A DNA stretch of 64,000 nucleotides, taken from assembly GCA_037074765.1 (NCBI GenBank), contig JBAMDO010000077.1, positions 1 to 64,000 of the forward strand, written 5' to 3'. Positions 35,401 through 47,940 of this stretch are shown in pieces. The position numbers were made by a program, and so were the translations under genes. This stretch comes from Mansonella perstans (Eukaryota > Nematoda > Chromadorea > Rhabditida > Onchocercidae). Numbering within the stretch: position 1 is the stretch's first letter; the number at the start of each line of letters is the position of its first letter. The notes under the pieces are model-generated. The model made no database searches. It was not told where the DNA came from and was given only the letters and a program-made list of their open reading frames with translations.

Positions 35401-38148
35401 TTGCCCCCCAAATTAAATTTTCGTCAGCAAATGACTGCCATTATCACTGATAGCTTCAAATTAACTACTTAAATGTAAAGTCACTTTAAAAACAAATAAT
35501 ATTTATGAAACACAGAAAATCCAATCTAAAATTAACCCATTCGACACTTTTCTCTTCTTCTCACATTCCTCTTCGATAATTTTATTCAGTTTGTTGTGCA
35601 CATCGGTAGCTACTTCTTCACAATCACATAGCGCCCATAGCTCACCAGAGCCGGATGGTGATGAGCGACCCATTACCATAAAAAAATATCTCTCCTGGCA
35701 ACCAAAACTGGCCATGTATTGTCGCTAAAATAAAAAAGTGCTGAGTAATAAAACAGTAAGCATTTTGAAGAAAACAAACACAGACTGCAGTAAAATGGAA
35801 TATGAAGCAAAATTGAATATGTTGGACCTTTTCAACTCTAATCAAGCAACAGACCGATATATAGCTTGAAAAAAAACAACAACGCAACTTTGTTTATAAC
35901 GATTCAGAAAACATCAATTGAGATTAACGGATGCACTGATGAGCCGTGTCTAAGCAAACAAGAATTTGGACATTTCTTACTCTGAAAGAATATATGAATA
36001 ATTACGTTAGATCGGAAAATATTCAGAACTTACCGGGAATTCGACAAAATCGGTTACTTTGAAAGGCGGGATGCCTGATTGCGGTATGGCATCCGAAGAA
36101 GCTGGCTCAATACCTCGTCGACATAAAATGATCGTATGGTGATAAAAACATAATCGATGTGGCCCCATTAATGATGGGTCTTTTGTACACAAATTAATTA
36201 ATTTTTCCGAAGATTTAACTGATTTCCGAAACTTTGGATGCTCAACTATCGTTACATCCCACGCACATTCTGAAGCAATATTTTTTTAACAAAACCAGTT
36301 CCAAACGGCTATAAACCACCGGAGAGGATTTAAAAAACCGTAGTTATACTAGACTTTTTCAGCATTTTTTGGCTTGAGAGAAGCAGCTTGAAAATGAGAA
36401 TTCCCAAGTTTCTCATCGATCTAAAAAACTATCAAGACAGTCAAAACTTGCCGCCTAGTGTTACCTACGTTAAAAGTGCAACTAGATGTTAGAACCAACT
36501 ATTCATAAATCTACTGAATAATAAGACACATAGTAAAAGTAATTGATCATATTACTATTAATTGGCCATTCCTAAAAAGTCTATATGCAGAATGAAAATA
36601 TAACAAAGAAATATACCATTAGTAGTAAAAAGTCAACAACAGGTTAAAATTTACCAAAAAACTCAATGGCGAGTACAGGTCGTCCAAGATGTAAAGCTCG
36701 GGCCGGTATCACTGCAGACATCAGCATATCGTACCATTCATCACTCAATGCATCCGTTTCTGCTCGTAAAACAAGTGTTTCATCAGGTGTCAAAATTGCT
36801 ACACAATATTTCAATCTACCATCAAACTGTAAAAAATATCTAATGGGAGTTTCCTCTAAAAAAAAATTTGAATAAGCGATGACCAGGGAAATACGATGGA
36901 TTCAGTGAAAGATTTGAATTTCGACTCTAATGAACAGTAATCGGTTGCTTCGATACATTCTTTAGAAATTTTTGTAAATCATCTCTATCCTCAGGATATG
37001 CAGGAAATCTGATTTGCTCAAATTTATCAAAAGAATCCTCAAAGGGAACGAAATTTTAAAATATTTTCAGGGGAAGAAAAAGGAAACTAAAACAGGATAA
37101 AGCAAGAAATGTGAAAGAGTGCGTAAAAAAGTCTCGTTTACTTAATAATTTGTAACATAAGTGTAATGTCTGTCAAAGCTTCAGTATATTTATCCATACA
37201 AAATATGTTACGAAAAGTAGCAGCTGAACCACTTGAAGGATGGATGAAATTTAAAAATATTTTGAGCATACATAAAAATCAAATAAATCAAAAACATAAT
37301 GAAAGTTGCTGGGGATATGCAGTTGAAAATACTACGCAATCCGACAAATTTGATCTCGTAATACAAAGAGAAGTTTAACTGCTTTTGTTTCATTTTCATT
37401 TGCAATGTTAGCCGAAAATTATAGTGGCGGAATTCGACATGTAAAATATGCCGGTCAGAGTTCACTCTGCAGAAAAGTGAAAGAGCGCTAAAGATAGCCT
37501 CTTACCTTTTTCAGATATAAATATCTGGGATTCCCTTCCATTAAAGAGATTGTTTAATAAGCTTAGATCTTTGAGATGAAAAAAAGTAATGCTGTGATAA
37601 GTCTAAAATCACATATAATAAATGATTCGGCTTACATGCCGATTAATGTTGAAACATGTAGAGAGATCAATCAGGTGTCGCGGATGTCTGTTCTTCCTTT
37701 GAAATTTCTTTTCACTTTCATGTAATTCAAGTGCACGATGACCCAACACTGCATAATACATTCTTTTTGTTTTCTAAAAAATAATAAACATTACTACATC
37801 TCTCTTACTTACTGCTTAATAATATGAAAATACTGGTCAGTAGAGTTGAATGATAAAAACAATCCTTATCTTTTCATGTATAAAAATCGTAGGTAAAATA
37901 TACACATTATAGTCAGGAATTTTCTGAGTTTAGAATCCAGGTAAGGCAGTGAATATTTAGGTTTACCAAAGGTATAGTTTCTAATTCATATGGATACAAT
38001 TATGGTGAATTTGACCTTAAATGAATGACTAATGACAGTATATCAGAAAAAAATCACTTACGATGTGTGAAAATGCAACTGTGACGTGACCCGATTTCAG
38101 GACACCCGTATCTTCTTCCACTAAACTCGAAGTTCGCTTTCTGTCCAT
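29496..38148 (-). CDS. ist-1: Insulin receptor substrate (IRS/IST-1-like) adaptor with PH and PTB domains
   Basis: A docking protein that binds the activated insulin/IGF receptor and recruits SH2 proteins such as PI3-kinase. Exons: 38148-38062, 37773-37636, 36826-36655, 36269-36034, 35724-35537, 35173-35081, 34803-34651, (34040-33966 tentative), 33543-33278, 32708-32613, 32382-32289, 31976-31845, 31663-31509, 30999-30837, 30685-30531, 30039-29832, 29703-29496. Phases agree throughout, giving 847 residues, or 872 with the tentative exon. The PH domain is followed by a PTB domain and a long Ser-rich tail. Two PI3-kinase-type YxxM motifs are visible (EYAPM about residue 456 and CYSSM about 498, counted without the tentative exon). 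RKRAFSLGS fits an Akt-type site (RxRxxS). The start ATG at 38148 opens a 29-codon exon ending in GTAAGT, just before the PH domain. The frame could also stop at 29822 if the last intron is retained. Confidence 0.88.
31806..31823. repeat. ist-1: TA microsatellite in an insulin receptor substrate intron
   Basis: A run of alternating T and A next to the donor of the exon 31976-31845. Simple repeat. Confidence 0.85.
32289..32708 (-). other. ist-1: Exons carrying the two YxxM (PI3-kinase SH2) motifs
   Basis: Exon 32708-32613 encodes LEYAPMEMNSWSSGS and exon 32382-32289 encodes SDSSDSCYSSMAANG. Tyr-X-X-Met is the known binding motif for the SH2 domains of the PI3-kinase regulatory subunit. The two sites are about 42 residues apart, which would suit the tandem SH2 domains of that subunit. 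The first exon has a second possible donor three bases downstream (GTG repeated), which would add one codon. Confidence 0.75.
33966..34040 (-). other. ist-1: Possible 75-base cassette exon of the insulin receptor substrate
   Basis: This minus-strand segment is open and low in hydrophobics (SLHWSNLSRNYSSFASSSAT, then EETED). It enters and leaves in phase 2 with a length divisible by three, so it can be included or skipped without disturbing the frame. The donor (GACAG|GTTTTC) is reasonable but the acceptor (TTGGGAAG) is poor. It may be an alternative exon or not an exon at all. Confidence 0.35.
34651..38148 (-). other. ist-1: PH and PTB domain exons of the insulin receptor substrate
   Basis: PH domain: about residues 17-125, from exons 1-3. 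It shows KSGHVTVAFS, MYYAVLGHRALELHESEKKF and LIDLSTCFNINRH, the same order as the YYENEKKW and SCFNIN features of vertebrate IRS proteins, and ends with the conserved Trp (SDEWYDMLMSA). PTB domain: about residues 133-270, from exons 4-5. It shows ECAWDVTIVEHP, MGPHRLCFYHHTIILC, ERYFFMVMGRSSPSGSGELW and an acidic-to-basic helix (VHNKLNKIIEEECEKK), which is the IRS-type PTB that reads NPxpY on the receptor. Exon 6 continues into SHRDRLHTLSGLRRTG, like the linker that follows the PTB domain in IRS proteins. Confidence 0.9.
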
Positions 38149-38346
38149 TTTTCTTTTAATTCAAAATAGAGAAAAATGATTCTGTAACAGCATACACATT
38201 ACAGACATCTGTTTTGTCGACATCCGATACATTGTGGTTAAGTGGAGAAACCCATAAAATTGCATTTTCCAAACATACCGCATTTACTGGTTTCTCTTAG
38301 GAACACACCACCAAAAAGTCAGTTCAGAATAATACTGTACCTGCCG

Positions 38347-38406
38347 GTAGTAGGAATATATGTAGTAGGAATATATGTAGTAGGAATATATGTAGTAGGA
38401 ATATAT
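38347..38406. repeat. Four tandem copies of a 15-base unit upstream of the insulin receptor substrate
   Basis: The unit gtagtaggaatatat is repeated four times exactly, followed by a partial copy. It starts about 200 bases upstream of the start codon at 38148, within the likely 5' flank or leader. The unit length is a multiple of three, so open frames cross it on both strands, but these look like by-products of the repeat rather than genes. Confidence 0.95.
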
Positions 38407-39616
38407 GGTAGTAGAGATAATTTCTTCCAGATGAAGAATGACAAGCCTTAAAACAAAAATTTTATGAAACCAGTTTCTGATTCTGTATTGAATAGACAAT
38501 CAAAATACGGATAAATCAGAACGCGACAAATAGCGGACATTTTAAAATAAAAAAAAGACAATAAGCGTACGTCATAATGTAATTTATACTATAATAATTG
38601 ATAGCAATTGCAGTCCCAAAGAAAACGAAGAGAGGATAGGAAAATAGAGCTTTTCGTACACAACGCGACGAAAACAGTGGCAAGTATGGAGAGGAAGGAA
38701 GTATACGTCGACGATGCACAGTTTTGCCGTTCGTTGTAAACGTATGACATTATTGAATGTAAAAATGGAGACAGTGGAATGACTTTCTGACATAAGAGTT
38801 GAATTCTAAATTGCCAGAGAGCATGAAAATAACCTGGTAAAAATATTAACAGCATCACAAAAAACGTGGTAAATACCAGAGTAGTACGTACAACGCTAAC
38901 GATATAATCTTGGTCAGGATAAGAGAAACAGAAGAGTATGGAATTTTTTTTTATACTGTCCGTCTATTTATCAATCTCACTAAGATAGATCTCATCCCTT
39001 ACTACACTCAGTGCACCTAACATCACTTCACTGCACCACTACCGAACCACACTTGAGTTAGGTGACCCCTATCTCACCACTTTGACCTTTCTATGGCATA
39101 TGAGCAGCTGTAATTTCCGGCAAACGGTTTTAACGATAAATCACTGAAACTTATCATCCCAACGCGAACAGCACATAAATTGTTGGAAGGGTAAATTAAC
39201 TCATTTTATTCTGAGAGTGGATTTAATAAAAATTCATTTTATTCTCGGGATATCTATCCAAATATTATCAGCAGGGAAGACAACAATTGTTGGTTTTTAT
39301 AAATTATGATTGAAGAAGTGATATAGTATTTGGGTTAATGCATCAGATAAGTCGTGCTTTTCATTGTGATATTGTGATAATTTAGCTTTCTGCTTATTTA
39401 AATTTTATTAAACTCACTGCTATACATTTTTTTCTCGAACCTATAGGCTTGTAAAAAAATATTTTACACACAGCAAAAAAAAATTAATTTGGTTTCCATA
39501 AAACTTCCCAGAGTTGGGATTTTCTAATTTTCATAACAGTTCATCCACCAGCTACTTCTACAGATTAATGATTGATTTCTAGCTTTTATCTCGGCAAAAA
39601 ATCACTTTGACTTTTT

Positions 39617-39634
39617 TCTGGGGGGGAGGCGGGG
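39617..39634 (+). other. G-run in AT-rich DNA
   Basis: Seven G, then AGGC, then five G, in a background of roughly 30 percent GC. The C-rich strand is on the minus side. It has only two long G-runs, so an intramolecular four-stranded structure is not assured. Confidence 0.5.
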
Positions 39635-41117
39635 GACCGCATATTTTCGTTTCAAAAATGATAAATTCTTTAACTTTAATCAGATCAAAATTTTTAACAT
39701 ATAACATTGTAATATAAAAAAGAAGAAATATTTTTAAAAATATAAAATTTAATTTGCTTTCAATCAAATGTGATGTTTGAGCCTTTACAAGTCAAAGTGA
39801 TCAAGGTAAAAAACAAAAAAAAAAAAAAAAAGAAAACAACTGTGCATGTTTTTACTCATCATGCTACCACCTTAGTCAGTGCAAAGAAGGTACGAGTTTA
39901 TTGATAGACTAAACTACAAATCTAACATAATAGTAAAGGTGTATTGCAGTGTGGTAGGTAAATAGTCAAATGGAATCAAAAGCACTTATTTTTGGTGCTA
40001 TTGGTAATAATTATCAATTTAAATTTTTCAAAAATGATCAATTTTATCCATGAAAGCACATAATATTGCCGAAGAGCCGAAGGATATGATATACAATAAT
40101 TTCAGGAAAAATCAATGCTTCTGATCTCATCCAAATTTGAATTTGTTCAGTTAGAAATTTTTTTCCGAATGATTTCATATTTCTTTACTAAGATTTAAAA
40201 AAAAAAAGAAAAACTCGTTTTAGTTTAAAGCGCAGCGAATTGTACACAGAACCTTATTGTGATTATATTTTAGAAATAGAACTGAAAGTATGTCTTTTAC
40301 ACTAATTATGAACTTGCTTAAGTTTGTTCTCCAAATTCGTTTTTGAAAAAAAGACGTAATTTCTCATCTTAATAAGCTTTTTTCAACTTCAGATTCACTT
40401 CAACTCTTGTAAAAGCTGAACAAACACTCATTAAAAGCTGACAGATATCTGTGAATTATAAAATGTAGAAAATTCTCGATATGAAAAAGCTTCATACTAA
40501 TATAGAAAATTTTTAATTATTTTCATTTTTCCTGCAAGAAATAATTAATTATAAAACTTTTTTTTGGGCATCAATCAATTTTTGCTAAAATTGAGTCTAC
40601 AGTTAATCGAATGCTCAACACCTATTTCAGCATCATTAATTACGCATTCATTCAGCCAACTAAAAATAACCAAATGAAGAAAATAATCGCTCATTTTCTC
40701 GTTTTTATTTTTTCTCATGGCAAATGAAAGAAAATAGTTGGAAGGATCAAATAGCGCAAAGTTGTTTAAATTTGTTTCAAAATTACGAAAGTGTTGAAAA
40801 TATTGAAAGAACTTTGTTGCGACTGACCCTTTCTAACAAATATCATTGCATGTAATGTGTATCACGATATCACTCTTATTTAATACATCACAAAATTTTT
40901 CCACTCGGAACAATTAGAAAGAATTGATCGTTAGTGTTACTAAAATAAAAAAGATGTAGCACAAATTGTTCGTATCTTGAACAGAAGAGTCTTTTGCTAA
41001 TGATCCAACAATCCTACCGGTCATTTTAAATTGCCTGACTCATAGTGTAACATTATTTATTTATCTTACTTGAAATAATCACTACAATATTTCCAATATA
41101 TTTTTTTACCAGATTAA

Positions 41118-41155
41118 TTGCTACTTTGTCAAATGTAGCATTGCTACTTTGTCAA
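41118..41155. repeat. Short direct repeat, 15 bases, period 23
   Basis: ttgctactttgtcaa occurs at 41118 and again at 41141 with eight bases between the copies. Likely a small replication-slippage duplication. Confidence 0.85.
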
Positions 41156-42056
41156 CTTTTAGAAAGAAATTAGTACAACCGTAAGTAAATAAATCAGTAT
41201 GCCATAGTTTTTTTAGCAAAATAATTTTTCCAAAATAAAGCATAATTTTTTTTTACAAAATAATTTTCAATTTTTTTGCAAGAAAAACAATAAATTTAAT
41301 TAAATCTTATAACAGCAAATGGGCTGCATTTTTTAATTAACGAAGTTTTTGGGAAAAAAAGGACATGAAACTGCAAATTTAATAGCAATAATAGTAACAA
41401 TTACTAGCATGAAAAGATAGAAAACGTTTAGCAAAAAGATTTGTGAACTTCGTCATAAAATATGATCAACTATTTAATGTGGAAGGAGAATTAACCCTAC
41501 CTGAACTTTTTCTCTTTAAATTTTTACTACAATGAATGTTTGAAAGTTGTTGAAAATGTTTGCATTCTAAATTATGGATAATATTATAAAATAAATAAAA
41601 AGTAGAAATAATTTGAATCACTAACTTGCAAAAATGCTATAAATTTCATTACAACTCGTTGTAATTTTAAAAGTTTCTGTGCATCGAACAATAAATCGTT
41701 ATTTTTGGCAATGCAGTAAAAGAAGGGAAAATAGCCCAAAAGACGAATGATTCTTTGGTTTGGAGAGTAAGTAAAAGAATAAAAGAGAAGCGCAAGCGAA
41801 ATGAAAAGAGTGATAACTACGGTGAAAAATAAAAGGAGAGGAGGGTTACTGCAATAGCTGCTGTTGAAGTTTAAAAGAAGCGTTGAAATAAACAGAGCAG
41901 ATGGAAAAAAAAACAACACAATATTTAACGAAAATTTGTTGCAAACATGTCTGGGAAAAAAATTGTTACCAATGAATGCAAAGGATGATGTATATTCGGT
42001 TCTTTGATAAAAAATACGAAAAAATTCCTGAATGAAATTGGCAAATGTTTTATTGG

Positions 42057-42073
42057 AAACCGGTAACCGGTTT
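42057..42073. promoter_or_regulatory. Perfect palindrome containing a Grainyhead-type AACCGGTT motif
   Basis: aaaccggt and accggttt flank a single central a, giving two half sites. AACCGGTT is the known core recognised by Grainyhead/CP2 factors, which control epidermal genes in animals including nematodes. A second AACCGGTT lies at 47941-47948. Occupancy and a target gene are unknown. Confidence 0.3.
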
Positions 42074-42609
42074 TCAATGCTACTACGTCAATGATGTAAT
42101 AAATGTATATGATTTTGATGTGATTACTTTGGTCATACTTTTGGAAAATATTAATCATGAGGAAAAGATTGATTACGTTGCTATTAACTTCATCTTGCAT
42201 GTTTAGTGGACAAATTATATCGTATAATGGGAGGCAGAATGTTTATGTTAGCTGTTCTTCAATATTAGAATATTTTACTAACCAATTTTCGAATCGAATA
42301 AATGAGTTTATTTCAGAGTATTATTCATTTAAAAAATACCTGTTTTCAAATATTTGAGAAATAATAATAATAGCTTTATCAGTAAAGATCTGATGAAAAA
42401 TGGTCGAATAAGTGTCCAATTTCACACTTTAACAAGTCTTACTTGCTATCCTCTCTCTGATCATATTGACAAATGAAATAAATTATAAACCATGTTATTA
42501 TTAGAAGTAAGAAATTAAATAAAATTCTCAAAGTAACAACAACTTTTTTCTTCATTATAATGCAAAATAAAAGACAATTAAATATATGTGACAGGAAGAA
42601 ATTAAAATT

Positions 42610-42690
42610 TTAACAGAACCACATTTATTCATACACGACGTACACATATCATATACACGCATACACAAACATACATAGACATATCACATA
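42610..42690. repeat. ACATA-rich low-complexity stretch
   Basis: Loose repeats of acata, cacat and atacac over about 80 bases. Low-complexity sequence with no evident function. Confidence 0.6.
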
Positions 42691-43680
42691 GGTGATAGTA
42701 CTTTATAAGCATTTTCGACATACCATCGCCAGATGTTTTGTAATTTCATTTCCACTGTATCGTCGTTCTGCATCATCAACAGAAGTATAAACACGTATCT
42801 CTCTCTATTACAATTGTATCTTGATGTGTCCGATACAATGCGACTTGATGTAGGAAACGACAAGAACTGGATATTAAAATGTTTGAAAATTTTTTTTAAA
42901 GAACTATCCATGATTTCAACTATTTCAAATGCAATCATCTTTCCTTTCCTGAAAATTTTTCAATTGATCAAATTCTTTACAAAGAAAACATCCCAAATTT
43001 TAAACAAAATAATATTTCCTCTCTACTAATTACCGTTACCTATCATGGTTTGCATTTATTATTGACCGCTTGAATCAAAGTCGTTTTCTCAATTTTAATT
43101 TAATGAGAAAGATTATTATGTAGCCATGGAGCTATTACCTAATAGCCAATTTATTTCGAGACAAGGCGATATACTTATGAACACCTTTTCAAAAAATAAA
43201 ACAACTGCAATATTGCGATATTCCTTCCGTTCGTCTAATCGAATTGAAAAGTAAGATTTAAGTTCTGAATTGCTGTCAAACTGAGGGCTATATTTACACT
43301 GGCCTGTACATCTGTTTGTCCAACTAGTCTGGTTAGATTAAACGAATTCTTCTTCATAACTGTAATTCTTTTGATAGCTTTCGCACCAACTATCGACTAT
43401 TGACTTTATGACGATTACTTACTGTATTGATAATGATGTGATGAATATTGTTGAAAGATCAAGCGATAAGTATAAAAAGAAAAAGCAGAAAATTCCTCAA
43501 TTTATTACAATTGATACGATATCTGAAAAGTCCCGAGAAATGAGTCAGAAATACAGAAAACGCTGGTCTGTTCAATAAAGACCCGAAGAATTACTGATTT
43601 CAGTTCAACAAATCAGAAAGTGATAATATTTCGTCTAATCCCTAAAGGATAAATTTCAAATATATGTGATGCATCTACTC

Positions 43681-43730
43681 TGAATTCAAATGGCCACCTC
43701 ATTTTATATGAAGTGGCCATTATGAATTGA
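43681..43730. repeat. Near-perfect inverted repeat (hairpin), arms 22-23 bases
   Basis: The left arm 43681-43702 pairs with the right arm 43708-43730 across a five-base loop (tttat). About 20 of 22 positions pair, with two mismatches and one bulge, and the core is aatggccac/gtggccatt. The loop is too short for a usual microRNA precursor, and no transposase or flanking target duplication was seen. Confidence 0.8.
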
Positions 43731-46700
43731 CCCACAGCCAGGATGAGTAAGTTGACTCCCTCCATGCCTGTGTTACAAATCATCAATTCATGTAATATGC
43801 TTATCCGCATAACTCATGCACAATTAAATAGTATGTATATCGAACTTCAACAAAATAATTTTTACTTTTTTGTAAGGTCCTAATTTCGACAACTGAATCG
43901 ATTTCGCCATTCTTTCTTCTGCAAGACTTAATTGAAAAGTTATAAATCGACCGTAAATATTAAACTGCAAGAATGACGCATACGAATGCTATTGTTTATT
44001 CATTACGGATAAATCAACATTCGATTTGGCGCGGATTTAATTACGTGTCACACTTTTTTTCATTGAAAGAGTTGCAGAGAAAATATCATTTGAATCTTAT
44101 ATGTGTGGTACATGATCAACTTCCACTTTCACGAAAACGGACGTGACCTTGCATTTATTCATGCAAATACAGTGGAAGGATAGAAAAAAAATAACAGATT
44201 AACGCAAAAACATGTTCATCCCTTGTTGGAAGGATTAATAATGAATGATCCATTTAAGAGTTTTTGAAGTATTCGGTGAAGAAAGTCGCGGTGGCTTATT
44301 TACACTTATTTTCTGTGCATTTATTGTGTATGTATGTCTGTTTGTATAATTAAAGCCAGAAGGCGTAAGTTAGCTTTGATCCGAGTCTGTCGCAGTTTGC
44401 TTAGGTCTATGTTGTGTTGTATTGTGATTACAAAATGTATCGTGGACTGTGGTGACGTTACCTTCGAATGCTTATTACTAAAGAACTGTAAACAAAATTA
44501 AATCATTGCATTGAATGAGTTGTTTGGAAGAACAGCTGGGGCGGATATGGGAGCTGATAGTGGAACGAAAACATCGACAGTAACTTTTTTCTCTACTTCC
44601 GGTTAAACAATTTGTGACATATGAGGAGAGGAAGAGAGAGGGACCAAATTTATGACAGAGAAAATATAACATTTATATCATTTACTGAAAAGTGAAATGA
44701 GTAATGTCTTAATGAGCCATTTCATAATGATAAGGTAAAATGAGAATTAATGACCAAGATGATAATAATTCCACTCATCAAAAAAAAATCAGTGATGTTA
44801 ATTAACGTGAAATATATCCTTAAAACACTTGTGCAATTACATTACGCCTAAAAAAAATTTGCATGTAATCAAAACATGTACAACAAATACTAAGTTTCCA
44901 AAATAAATAATAATCTACATTAATGAGCCTGGACTGGTACTGATATGATCAAAAGATAAATTAGAATGAATAACTTAGTAGAGCTAATATTACCGTTCCT
45001 TTTAAACGGTTGGCCCTTATTAGTCTTAGAAAACAAACTATTAATTTGAGGATGGTTAAACGTAGGTTTGTACCAGGCATTGGATGATATATACTTGTCC
45101 ATTACTGATGACCATACAAATTTTAAATTAATATACTTAAACGTGCTTCTGGTAAGTCAAAGTATAATCATGAAGTAATATTCTGATTAATTAAAACATT
45201 AAATACTATGGTTTTATTGTATTGCATATCAGAGAGAATCGACAAACAAAACGAGAGGAGGAAAATGCGCATATTGATGAATGAATGTAACTATTAAGCA
45301 GTCTAGACCAAAATTGTAAGTTTTTTAAATATTCATGAAAAATAGAGCCATGGAAAATCCCAATTTTTCTTAAATAAATTCAACATCAATAATTCTCTAA
45401 TTAAAATTTAGCTTCTTGACACGTGACATTAAATTATGATTCAATAGACCACAACAAGTAAAAAGAATAAGGAAAATGAAAGATTATCATTGTTCAGATT
45501 CGAACGATTTAAAAATAATATTTGTTCAACGTGTTACTTTAATGTAAAATACTTGAAAACACTAAGGGATTACAAGTAACAAAGAGGAAACATGGTAATT
45601 AATCGACCAGGATTGTCGTAAAATTACAGTATGATTAGTTACATACGGAAAATTGAGCCAAAATGCATGATGAAAAAACATTGCATTTTCGGGAAAAAAA
45701 TTAAATGCCATCTATTCATTCATTGAAATAGTTTTATTTATTTAACTTCGACAACACTACTGTTTCTACTTTTTTGATAAATTTTTTTTTAAGGAATAAC
45801 TCTCAAATGATGCAATTTTTCAACTTTATGGAATATTACTCTCTAATATTACTTCCTTCGTTTTCAAATTATGATGATCGAGTATAGTAGTAACAATAGA
45901 ATAGAACTGATGATATTTGCGTGCAGAGAGGTTGGAAAAAGAACCATATGAACAAACGAGCAAATCATGGAATAATAATGCACAAGAATGTGCAAAAACT
46001 CCAAGTAACAACACTATTACAGTTGAATTTTGCAAAAGCACAGACATATAGGTACAATTTGTAGCAATTGGAATTTAAAACAAACAACTTTTAGCAGAAG
46101 CTAACTGAAAGTGATTAATTGATTTACAAAAAAACTAAAATAACAGATTAACAACATTGATCAAAGCATTTTTGTTTCCCCGTAAAGCTTAATTTTAATA
46201 CGGGATACGAATGCGTGATAGATAACATTGTGTTAGTTTCATTTGCTCAACATTGCCGAAGTTTTCAGGAATTTCGCAAATTGCAAAAATTTTTGTGCTT
46301 TATTAGCAAGTTGTTTAACTTAATTTTTTTGTTTGTTTTGCAAAAACATCTGTAGCAAAAAAAAAGTTTTCCAGCATTTGCTTTTTTACAAAACTCGCAG
46401 ATTAAGAAAACAAAGTATCTTTTACTCTCATTTAGAAATCCAATTGTTTACCAGGATTATTTCGAATACGGAATTCAGTTTAGATCTTTCAAATCGATTC
46501 TCTCTTTTACATATTCTATAAATGTTTTGAAAAAAAAAAAAAAAACAATTTGAAAAGGTAACGGTAGCGATATCATACGTTGTAATTTTCGTTGAAATGT
46601 TCAGAAAATCATGTCCACATTCTTGCTTGAAGATCTGGTCAATATTTGTTTCAAATATTTCAAAAAAATTAAAGAGATGTTTCAAAACAAAGTAGTGATT

Positions 46701-47940
46701 TAAAAATCGTGGAATTTTTCGAGCGGCATCAGTTTAGGCTGATTTCGAGCACGATAAGGTCTTTAAGACAGTTTTAAATTCAAATTAATTTCGAATTCGT
46801 GCCACTAATCCCAGTATAGAAATCTTATTGGAAAATGCAGTTTATTTTACACAGAATAAGCAGATTATTGTGCATTTCATGAATTGCTAACGATTCTTTA
46901 CTGTCAAAACTGCCCGCTGTTAAAATAATAGAAATAATAAAAAAGTGAAGAATGACAAAAGACGAGGACACCTGTGCCCTACACTTTTATTTTCCTTCTC
47001 TCAACTTTGCAGTAATTTTGTTTATATCGCTGCATTTTATTATCTAAGCTTAGTTTGAAAAAAGCGGAAAATACTTCGTGACAATGCATTGGCCGAACTC
47101 CAAGTCAAAAATGTATGATTATTGAATTAAATTACTATTCCTATTAGTGACTAATTCAATTCAGTTGTTTGCTGAACAAACTTTCTCTTTTCCCTCGCAA
47201 CATTCACTCACTCAAATTAGCAGTAATCAGAAACGACAATTCTCACCATGAAATAACTTCTCTAAGATTTCAAAAAACTAATTTTGTGTATAACTTAACT
47301 TGAAACAAAATGAATGAACCATATTCGATTTCAACCTATGAACTTTGATTTTAAGGTTTTATGGAAAAAAAGTGCCGGAAAGCAATATGGGAATAATTCC
47401 CTCCTTTCATCATAGAATGATTGGGAGTACTAATTTTGATGTAATTAGTCAAAAATGGCCGTATTTGTTCTTGATTGTTTTTTTTTTTTTCATTGAATAA
47501 AATATCAAACATTTAAACAATATAATTAAACAGATATTTTAATTTTATTTTTTAATGGAAAGAATGCGGAATTGACTCATTTATTTACTTCTCTATTAAA
47601 GAGTCACTTCAGTTTTTCTGATAATTTATGTGACTCAACAGCAATATCCAAATCCAGATCGGAACTCATTTGTACAAACATTTCTTTTCTGGCAGAGTAT
47701 CAGCTTTCGATGCAAAACATTCTAAAAGGAATAATTAACAGAAAAATTTCTGTTCATCATTTGTTTGGAAAGAATTGCTTAGAAAAACAGCATTCCAGAG
47801 GAGTGTTCCGCAAATTTTCGGAAATTCTCTTTCGAGAAGCTTGAGAGTTAGTCACTTTTTGTTACAATAACGTATGGATAGAAGAGATCTAGTTTGATCT
47901 GTGTGTCCTTTTTCCTTTATTTTGATGCATCACTTAGCCA

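Noticed and set aside
41584..41919. 111-codon hydrophobic minus-strand open frame
   Set aside because: Apparent membrane segments arise from T-rich codons in low-complexity sequence; no homology recognised and no promoter or splice context.
43681..43730. The hairpin as a microRNA precursor
   Set aside because: The loop is only five bases and the stem is shorter than normal precursors; no known nematode microRNA seed was recognised.
47572..47844. 90-codon plus-strand open frame
   Set aside because: No recognisable domain and no exon partners; length is expected by chance in this sequence.
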